Shown here one piece after another: positions 1 through 5,062 of a stretch of DNA of 14,910 bases (its first letter is position 1; each line of letters begins with the position of its first letter). The translations under genes and the position numbers were made by a program. The notes under the pieces are model-generated. The model saw only the letters and a program-made list of their open reading frames with translations. It did no database searches and was not told the origin of the DNA. The stretch comes from Ignavibacteriales bacterium (GTDB lineage: Bacteria > Bacteroidota > Ignavibacteria > Ignavibacteriales > Melioribacteraceae), in assembly GCA_027080245.1 (NCBI GenBank), contig JALWSN010000289.1, positions 7,581 through 22,490 of the forward strand, written 5' to 3'.

Positions 1-266
1 ACCAAAATGCCCAGCGCTTTTAAAAAAGAAAATATTTTTGTCGTCAAATCTTTTTTCCATTCTTTCGTAACGAAGGGGTAAATTCCCCCCGCTATTATTA
101 CTACAAAAGCATAAATGGCAGAAGCGGAAGGAAAAATATTTTTAATTGCAGTTACGATGTGATCAAGCGGAATTGTTGATTTGCCGTTAATATTGATTGG
201 AACAAAGAAGACAAAAATTCCAATCAAGCTGTAAAGCGTAAATTTAACAATCGAAGATTTCTTCAT
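1..266 (-). CDS. YjiH-like membrane protein, N-terminal part (cut by window edge)
   Basis: The first 88 residues of a membrane protein can be read from an ATG at 266 down to the window edge. They begin MKKSSIVKFTLYSLIGIFVF and contain two hydrophobic stretches, about residues 8-24 and 50-64. The signature FVPININGKSTIPLDHIV, about residues 20-38, is what I recognise from YjiH-type proteins with nucleoside-recognition (Gate) domains. Family members are polytopic inner-membrane proteins of poorly known substrate; E. coli YjiH pairs with YjiG. No good Shine-Dalgarno site precedes the ATG. The gene lies 151 bases downstream of mazG on the same strand, and that gap shows no convincing terminator or promoter. 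Assignment rests on one conserved segment, and the C-terminal domains that would confirm it lie outside the window. Confidence 0.7.
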   Translation of the reverse strand, partial: MKKSSIVKFTLYSLIGIFVFFVPININGKSTIPLDHIVTAIKNIFPSASAIYAFVVIIAGGIYPFVTKEWKKDLTTKIFSFLKALGIL

Positions 267-417
267 TTACGGTAACCGAAATTTGAATTTTAAAAAACTT
301 TTTTAATTCCTGTCAAAAGTTCACACAATTTTTAATTTCGTTAACTCACAGCCATCCGCAACTACTTTAGCTTTAACCTCAAGCTCCTATTTCCCCGGTT
401 GTAATAGTTAGATATCT

Positions 418-1203
418 CTAACTTTTTTCTTCTTTGCCTTTTGCCATTCCACGCTTGCTTTTTTCCCAGAGTTTGTCCATTTCTTTTAGACTTGCATCGG
501 CAACGTTCTTGCCGGCTTTGTGCAGTTCTTCTTCGATGAATTGAAATCTCTTAATGAATTTATTATTGGCTAACTTCAAAGCTTCTTCGGGATCGACGTT
601 CAAAAATCTTGCGTAATTTGCAAGCGCAAAAAGCAGATCGCCAAATTCTTCTTTAATTTTTTTTGGGTCGTTCAGCTTCTCGCTTTCTTTTAATTCTTCG
701 ATTTCCTCTTCTACTTTTTCCCAAACATCTTTTTTGTCTTTCCAGTCGAAGCCTACTTTAGAAACCTTTTGTTGAATTCTAAAAGCGCGCTGCAGTTGGG
801 GCAGAATTTTCGGCACTCCCTGTAAAACTGATTTTCTGCCTTCCTTTAGTTTAATCATTTCCCAATTTTCTTCAATTTCTTTAGGCGTGTCGGCTTTAAC
901 TTCACCGAAAATATGAGGGTGTCTTCTAATCAATTTGTCCGTTATCGAATCAATCACGTCGTTTATTGTAAATTCATTATTTTCTTCCGCTATTGCCGCG
1001 TGGAAAACTATGTGCAAAAGCAAATCGCCAAGCTCTTCTTTTAATGAACTAAAATTTTTCTCTTCAATCGCCTCAATCGCTTCGTAAGCTTCTTCCAGCG
1101 TAGCGGATTTAATCGACTCGTGCGTTTGTTCCTTGTCCCAAGGGCACTCTTTTCGCAAACGCCGCATTATTTCCATTAAGTTTTTAAATTTGTTTCCGCT
1201 CAT
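418..1203 (-). CDS. mazG: Nucleoside triphosphate pyrophosphohydrolase MazG
   Basis: This cytoplasmic enzyme hydrolyses NTPs and dNTPs to the monophosphate and pyrophosphate, as a house-cleaning or stress-modulating activity. The 261 residues match the usual two-domain E. coli-type length. The first MazG domain (about 6-105) carries the opening motif ECPWDKEQTH (19-28) and the metal-binding acidic set EEAYE (37-41) plus EELGD (56-60). The second domain (about 135-235) carries EEEIEEL (165-171) and EEFGD (185-189), so both acidic motif sets are present. The tail after about residue 245 is lysine-rich. The ATG lies 3 bases after the stop of the transporter gene upstream, so translation is probably coupled to it. 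The pairing with a transporter looks like simple operon sharing and gives no clear clue to a special role. Family identity is secure; substrate preference cannot be read. Confidence 0.96.
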   Translation of the reverse strand: MSGNKFKNLMEIMRRLRKECPWDKEQTHESIKSATLEEAYEAIEAIEEKNFSSLKEELGDLLLHIVFHAAIAEENNEFTINDVIDSITDKLIRRHPHIFGEVKADTPKEIEENWEMIKLKEGRKSVLQGVPKILPQLQRAFRIQQKVSKVGFDWKDKKDVWEKVEEEIEELKESEKLNDPKKIKEEFGDLLFALANYARFLNVDPEEALKLANNKFIKRFQFIEEELHKAGKNVADASLKEMDKLWEKSKRGMAKGKEEKS

Positions 1204-1206
1204 AAT

Positions 1207-2139
1207 TTAACTTTTAGATTTAATATTTAATTTACTAACCTTGTACATGCTAAACATTAAAAGCGCCACTCCGCTCCATTGTACAAGGCTTAGAATGTTC
1301 CCATGCACTAAATACTCAAGAACGACGGCGGTTAGGGGGAACGCCAATTCGAAAATTGTGGAAGCGGAAGCTGTAATGTTTTTTAGTCCGTAATAGTAAA
1401 GAAAAATAGCCGGTCCGCCCGTCGTAAAAGCAATAATTAAAAACACAATCGTTTGTGTGGAAGTAACTTTGGCAAAAGCGGGAAAGCTGTTGGCAAAGAG
1501 CGCAATTAAGATCATTAAAAGCGAACTAATTAAAAAACGGAGGTAAGTGCCCAATTCAAAAGAGACGTTTTTAAGCGCCCTTTTGCTAAAAACGGTGGAA
1601 CTTCCGTAACTAAAAGCCGCCAGCAGCGCAAACAAAGCAGCGTAAAGCGTTTTGTCGCCATTGGTAAGAGCCGGCAGCGCAAATCCGAACGTCATCAGGT
1701 ACGCGCCCGAAATTGCAAGCACCGCCCACACAAAAAACACCGAAGGCAATTTTTCTTTAAGCAAAAGCCAAGCTAAAAATAAAGCAAACAAGGGCTGAAG
1801 TTTTTGAATGAAAATCACAATCGACAGGTTGACGTAATTAACGTAAAATAAGGCTTTTGTGATTGCCATAGTTCCCACAGCCCCGCCAAATAAGGCTACG
1901 GCAAAGAAGGCAAACCAATCATTTAAGCTCAATGATTTAAGAGCGTTGAATTTTTTAATAAAGAAGGGAGTTAAAATTAACGTTACAATCGAGCTTTCAA
2001 TAAAAACCACAAGCGGAACTGGCAATGTGTAAAGGGCGGGACGCAGAACAATCCCGTCGACACCCCACAGCATTCCCGCTAACATTACAAAAGCGGCGGA
2101 GATTGAAGCTTCGGAAAATTTGCTTTTTAAATTGTTCAT
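1207..2139 (-). CDS. EamA/DMT-superfamily transporter, substrate unknown
   Basis: This is an inner-membrane protein of 310 residues with about ten hydrophobic segments arranged as two similar halves (about 14-152 and 165-300), the standard pattern of drug/metabolite transporters of the EamA (RhaT/YdcZ-like) type. The first half opens with FVMLAGMLWGVDGIV and contains the typical segment IFIQKLQPLFALFLAWLLLKE (near 108-128). The second half has YGSSTVFSKRAL and a terminal helix pair around residues 255-297. Family members export or import amino acids, nucleosides, sugars or toxins, and substrate cannot be predicted from sequence alone. The ATG at 2139 is preceded by a purine-rich AGAAAGA. The gene is divergent from the HisA-like operon, and mazG follows 3 bases downstream. 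Confidence 0.9.
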   Translation of the reverse strand: MNNLKSKFSEASISAAFVMLAGMLWGVDGIVLRPALYTLPVPLVVFIESSIVTLILTPFFIKKFNALKSLSLNDWFAFFAVALFGGAVGTMAITKALFYVNYVNLSIVIFIQKLQPLFALFLAWLLLKEKLPSVFFVWAVLAISGAYLMTFGFALPALTNGDKTLYAALFALLAAFSYGSSTVFSKRALKNVSFELGTYLRFLISSLLMILIALFANSFPAFAKVTSTQTIVFLIIAFTTGGPAIFLYYYGLKNITASASTIFELAFPLTAVVLEYLVHGNILSLVQWSGVALLMFSMYKVSKLNIKSKS

Positions 2140-2223
2140 TAAATAATCTTTCTAAAACAGTCACGAAAAATAAAAAGAATTGAGGCAATAGCGAAAAAAA
2201 AAGAAAATATTTTGGCTTGAGCA

Positions 2224-2252
2224 TTGACCTTTTTTAATTTGCCTAATAAATT
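2224..2252 (+). promoter_or_regulatory. Candidate sigma-70-type promoter for the HisA-like operon
   Basis: TTGACC at 2224-2229 matches the -35 consensus at five of six positions. After exactly 17 bases comes TAAATT at 2247-2252, a weaker -10 match. Transcription would start near 2259, leaving a leader of about 27 bases before the GTG at 2286. It is the only good -35/-10 pair I found in the divergent gap 2140-2285. In an AT-rich gap such a match can arise by chance, so the call is tentative. Confidence 0.4.
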
Positions 2253-2285
2253 ATGATTAGAAAAATAAAATAGTGGGAATTAACC

Positions 2286-3038
2286 GTGTCCGGATTATTA
2301 GTAATACCGTCCATCGACATTTTAAATGGCAGAACAGTGCGGGTTGTTCGCGGCATTGCAGAGCTGGGCGGCGGCGATTACAACAGCGATCCTGTTGAGA
2401 TGGCTTTGATATGGCGGGCAGAAAACGCAAAAATAATTCACGTGGTCGATTTCGATTTTTCCCACGAACATTCGACAAAAAATTTAGATGTGGTTCGCCA
2501 AATTTGCTCGTCTGTAATAATACCGGTTGAATTCGGAGGGGGAATAAGAAGCCTTGCCGACGCCGAAATGGTTTTCGAAGCGGGAGTTTTTAGAATTGTG
2601 ATTGGCTCGTTGGGCTACGACAATCCGGAGGAGCTTGAAAAAATTGTCGCTAAATTCGGCAATACCAAAGTCGTGGCGGCTATTGATTCCCTCGAAGAGA
2701 AAGTTGTAATCCACGGCAGAAAAATCAAAACAAACCTTTCGGTTTTCGATTACGCAAAAAGATTAGTAAATTTGGGAATTAACAGAATAATAATTACAGA
2801 CGTTTCGCGCAACGGAACAATGAAAGGCCCGAACATTGATTTAACCGTAAAATTAGCCTCAACAGTTAACGCAAAAATAACGCATTCCGGCGGCATTGGC
2901 GGTTACAAAGATCTTAAAAACTTTATTGGACTGGAAAAATTAGGTGTGGACTCTGTAATAATCGGACGCGCCCTTTACGAAAACAAATTTCCCTGTCAGA
3001 AAATCTGGCGCATTGCAGAATTCGGATTATTTAATTAA
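2286..3038 (+). CDS. HisA-like TIM-barrel protein lacking canonical catalytic residues
   Basis: A 250-residue (beta/alpha)8 barrel of the HisA/HisF family starts at GTG 2286. It keeps the family's architecture: IPSID with Asp11 at the end of strand 1, the first phosphate site FGGGIRS (83-89), Asp134 on strand 5, TDVSRNGTMKGPN (171-183), the second phosphate site SGGIGG (201-206) and IGRALYE (226-232). HisA isomerises ProFAR to PRFAR in histidine synthesis. Two positions argue against that role. The segment 144-172 aligns with Salmonella HisA (from memory) without gaps, yet the substrate-stacking Trp145 is Arg145, and the conserved Asp176 of the DGT motif (general acid in Salmonella, Asp169 in Thermotoga) is Asn176. 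No other his gene is nearby. It is most likely a paralogue with a different or lost activity that still binds a bisphosphorylated ligand. A true HisA with unusual residues is the alternative. Calling it hisA would be unsafe. Confidence 0.85.
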   Translation: MSGLLVIPSIDILNGRTVRVVRGIAELGGGDYNSDPVEMALIWRAENAKIIHVVDFDFSHEHSTKNLDVVRQICSSVIIPVEFGGGIRSLADAEMVFEAGVFRIVIGSLGYDNPEELEKIVAKFGNTKVVAAIDSLEEKVVIHGRKIKTNLSVFDYAKRLVNLGINRIIITDVSRNGTMKGPNIDLTVKLASTVNAKITHSGGIGGYKDLKNFIGLEKLGVDSVIIGRALYENKFPCQKIWRIAEFGLFN

Positions 3039-3047
3039 AGGTGGAAT

Positions 3048-3617
3048 ATGTCAACAGAACAAGAACAAAAGCAAATTATTCGCGGAACTTTCTGGTCGAA
3101 TCTTTTCAAAAAACCAACCGAATCTCAGGAACTTGAATCGGTTTTAAAAAGCATGCTTCCTTTCGAAAAACTTAACGCAAAATATTTGCGATTGCTAATC
3201 GAACTAATGCACAACCGGGTTTACGCAGAAGGAGAATACATTTTTTACCAAGGAGACCCGGGAATAGGACTTTACATTATTAGGGACGGCGAAGTCTCGA
3301 TTGTTCAGCAAGAAGGGGAAAAAACGCAGAAGGAACTTACGCGGCTTGGCAGAGGCGATTTCTTTGGTGAGTTGGCAATGCTGGACGACGAGATCCGCTC
3401 GGCTTCCGCGGTCGCCGTTAAGGAAACTTCCGTTACGGTAATCTTCAAACCCGATTTGCAGGAATTTATTGAAAAATATCCTTCAAAGGGGATTCACATT
3501 TTGAGGGGATTCGCCCAGATGATTGCAATAAGATTGCGCAGGTTGAATAAAGATTATTCAGATCTTTACAATGAATTTTTAGAATTAAAACGGAGACTAA
3601 AAAATGAAAATCAATAA
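3048..3617 (+). CDS. Stand-alone cyclic-nucleotide-binding domain protein
   Basis: This 189-residue protein consists of an N-terminal linker (1-36), one cyclic-nucleotide-binding domain (about 37-155) and a charged helical tail (156-189). The domain shows GEYIFYQGDPGIGLYII (62-78) and the phosphate-binding cassette FFGELAMLDDEIRSAS (105-120). Glu108 and Arg117 sit nine residues apart, as in protein kinase A, where they contact the cyclic phosphate. Binding of cAMP or cGMP is therefore plausible. There is no helix-turn-helix as in CRP/FNR regulators and no kinase, channel or cyclase domain, so any output must come through partner proteins. The ATG is preceded by AAAGGTGGAAT, a good ribosome-binding site, 9 bases after the HisA-like gene. 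The last 14 bases overlap the next gene. The family is clear; the ligand and partner are not known. Confidence 0.93.
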   Translation: MSTEQEQKQIIRGTFWSNLFKKPTESQELESVLKSMLPFEKLNAKYLRLLIELMHNRVYAEGEYIFYQGDPGIGLYIIRDGEVSIVQQEGEKTQKELTRLGRGDFFGELAMLDDEIRSASAVAVKETSVTVIFKPDLQEFIEKYPSKGIHILRGFAQMIAIRLRRLNKDYSDLYNEFLELKRRLKNENQ

Positions 3618-4083
3618 CATTTTAGTCCCAATCGATTTTTCAGAGTATTCAATTAAAGCGCTTGAATACGCAATTGATTTCGGCTCGCGCTTCAACAGCA
3701 AGCTTTTCTTAATTCATGTGGTTGAGCCCCCTCTTTACCCCGCCGATTTTTCAATGGGACAGGTAGTTCTGCCGGAAGTGGACGAAAATTTCGTTTCGCG
3801 GGCGGAAGAGGAATTGGACTCGTTAATTAAAAATAAAATAGCTGGAAAGCTGCCGACTGAAAAGATTGTGCGAAACGGAAAACCTTTTATTGAAATAATA
3901 GAAGCAGCTGCGGAAAAGGACATCGACCTAATAATAATAGCGACTCACGGACACACTGGCGTGGAATATTTGTTATTCGGCAGCACGGCGGAAAAAGTTG
4001 TGCGGAAAGCACCCTGCCCAGTTCTTACTTTGCGCGATCCAATTAAGAATTTCAAATATAAAGGAAAGTTGGGTAAAGGATGA
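3604..4083 (+). CDS. Universal stress protein, UspA family
   Basis: A single-domain 159-residue UspA-fold protein with an ATP-type binding loop. The start ILVPIDFSEYS (6-16) includes the conserved Asp11. The loop ATHGHTGVEYLLFGS (113-127) corresponds to the G-2x-G-9x-G-S/T motif of ATP-binding members such as MJ0577, except that the first glycine is Ala113. The ending EKVVRKAPCPVLTLR (130-144) is typical. ATP-binding Usp proteins are usually dimeric cytoplasmic sensors of energy or stress state. The ATG lies inside the end of the preceding gene (14-base overlap), with GGAG at 3592-3595 as its ribosome-binding site, and the stop overlaps the next start as ATGA. The product is thus likely made in step with its neighbours. 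Confidence 0.95.
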   Translation: MKINNILVPIDFSEYSIKALEYAIDFGSRFNSKLFLIHVVEPPLYPADFSMGQVVLPEVDENFVSRAEEELDSLIKNKIAGKLPTEKIVRNGKPFIEIIEAAAEKDIDLIIIATHGHTGVEYLLFGSTAEKVVRKAPCPVLTLRDPIKNFKYKGKLGKG

Positions 4084-4868
4084 GTGAGATTCCCGGCGAG
4101 CTAAAAAAACTTGTCGAAAACAATACATCCGGCAGCAGGGAAATTTTAATTCAACTAAACGAAACGCTGCGCAGCTATTTCAAAGAATCAAAAAACAAAG
4201 AGGAATTACTCGATTATCTGACTAAAAATTTTAACGAATTTTCTGCAATTGTAAATTACCTGAAAGAATTGAGAGAAGTTTATAAGAAAAATCCTTCAGG
4301 ACTGGAAAAATTTTTCTTGGACTTTTCCGTAAGGGAAAATGAAAACATTAAAATAATTTACGACAAAATTAAGCCTTATTTTACCGGAATTAAAAAATTT
4401 TTAACCCTTTCCAACAGCAAAACCGTAAGCGAAATTTTAATTAAACATTTCAAGGAAGGCAATAATTTCGAGGTCGTAGTTTCGGAATCGAGGCCGGCCT
4501 TCGAAGGAAGAATAATGGCGGAACTTTTAGCCGATACGGGGGTTAAAGTATTTTTAATTACGGAAGCTATGCTATCCGAATTTGCAAAAAAGTGCGACGC
4601 CGGAATAATTGGTGCGGATAAAATTCTGCCGGACGGCGGGATTCTTAATAAAACAGGCTCTTTAACATTGGCAATTGCTCTGAGATATTACAAAAAGCCG
4701 CTTTATGTTACGGCGGACAAATCGAAACGAACGGACGAAATAGCGCCCGAAATCAAAGAGTATTCACCGCAGGAAATCTACGACGGGGAAAAATCAGTGA
4801 TTAATATCACAAATAAGTACTTCGAAAAAGTGGATGAGACATTAATCACAAAATTGATTACCGATTAA
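4080..4868 (+). CDS. eIF2B / ribose-1,5-bisphosphate isomerase-like protein, catalytic Cys replaced
   Basis: The C-terminal half of this 262-residue protein has the Rossmann-like core of the eIF2B-alpha/MtnA/R15P-isomerase family: SESRPAFEGR (135-144), IIGADKILPDGGILNKTGS (176-194) and KKPLYVTADK (205-214). Catalytic members isomerise methylthioribose-1-phosphate or ribose-1,5-bisphosphate using a Cys and an Asp. Asp180 of the GAD motif is kept. Aligning LTLSNSK (108-114) with the archaeal R15P isomerase segment THCHSK, from memory and without gaps, puts Ser111 where the catalytic Cys should be. The N-terminal helical region (about 1-100) is shorter than in the archaeal enzyme (262 residues against about 320). 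It starts by an ATGA overlap with the Usp gene. It is probably a ligand-binding, regulatory or altered-activity member. It is not a translation factor in the eukaryotic sense, and an isomerase using other chemistry is not excluded. Confidence 0.85.
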   Translation: MSEIPGELKKLVENNTSGSREILIQLNETLRSYFKESKNKEELLDYLTKNFNEFSAIVNYLKELREVYKKNPSGLEKFFLDFSVRENENIKIIYDKIKPYFTGIKKFLTLSNSKTVSEILIKHFKEGNNFEVVVSESRPAFEGRIMAELLADTGVKVFLITEAMLSEFAKKCDAGIIGADKILPDGGILNKTGSLTLAIALRYYKKPLYVTADKSKRTDEIAPEIKEYSPQEIYDGEKSVINITNKYFEKVDETLITKLITD

Positions 4869-4931
4869 TATTATATTGAAATGAAAATTTGAATAAGTTG
4901 AAGGAAATGAAAAGTTATACCGACATAATTA

Positions 4932-4957
4932 CCCCAATGCCCTAAAACCCCAAACCC
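4932..4957 (-). other. Potential G-quadruplex motif on the minus strand
   Basis: Read on the minus strand, four G-tracts of 3, 4, 3 and 4 bases occur at 4957-4955, 4951-4948, 4942-4940 and 4935-4932. The loops between them are 3, 5 and 4 bases. This satisfies the usual G3+N1-7 folding rule. A fifth G4 tract (4976-4973) lies in the loop of the neighbouring hairpin. It stands out in an AT-rich intergenic region. It would lie about 105 bases into the 3' untranslated RNA of the TonB receptor gene, or act as template-strand structure for readthrough of the plus-strand operon. Folding is inferred from the pattern only. Confidence 0.5.
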
Positions 4958-4958
4958 T

Positions 4959-4990
4959 GTGCCTTCACTTTACCCCGAAAGTGGAGGCAC
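4959..4990 (+). terminator. Hairpin terminator of the HisA-like operon
   Basis: GTGCCTTCACTTT (4959-4971) pairs with AAAGTGGAGGCAC (4978-4990), giving a 13-base-pair stem with one G-U wobble and a six-base loop. On the plus strand it is followed by a pyrimidine-rich stretch (TTCCCTTCCTTT), not a perfect U-run. It lies 91 bases after the stop of the eIF2B-like gene, between convergent operons. The minus-strand direction has no T-tract after the stem, so it better serves the plus strand. Confidence 0.6.
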
Positions 4991-5062
4991 TTCCCTTCCT
5001 TTAAATTTCTTAACTCTTCTTGCACGGCTATTTGCCCGTCGTGATTTTTAATTTCGTTAAAA

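Noticed and set aside
407..422. Inverted repeat GTTAGA-TATC-TCTAAC over the mazG stop codon
   Set aside because: A six-base AT-rich stem with no T-tract after it on the minus strand; too weak to call a terminator.
328..5060. A 17-base repeat, ATTTTTAATTTCGTTAA, at 328-344 and 5044-5060, each just downstream of a minus-strand gene
   Set aside because: It is very AT-rich, and a near copy also occurs inside the nadA coding region around 8721-8736. Base composition probably explains it; only a genome-wide count could show otherwise.
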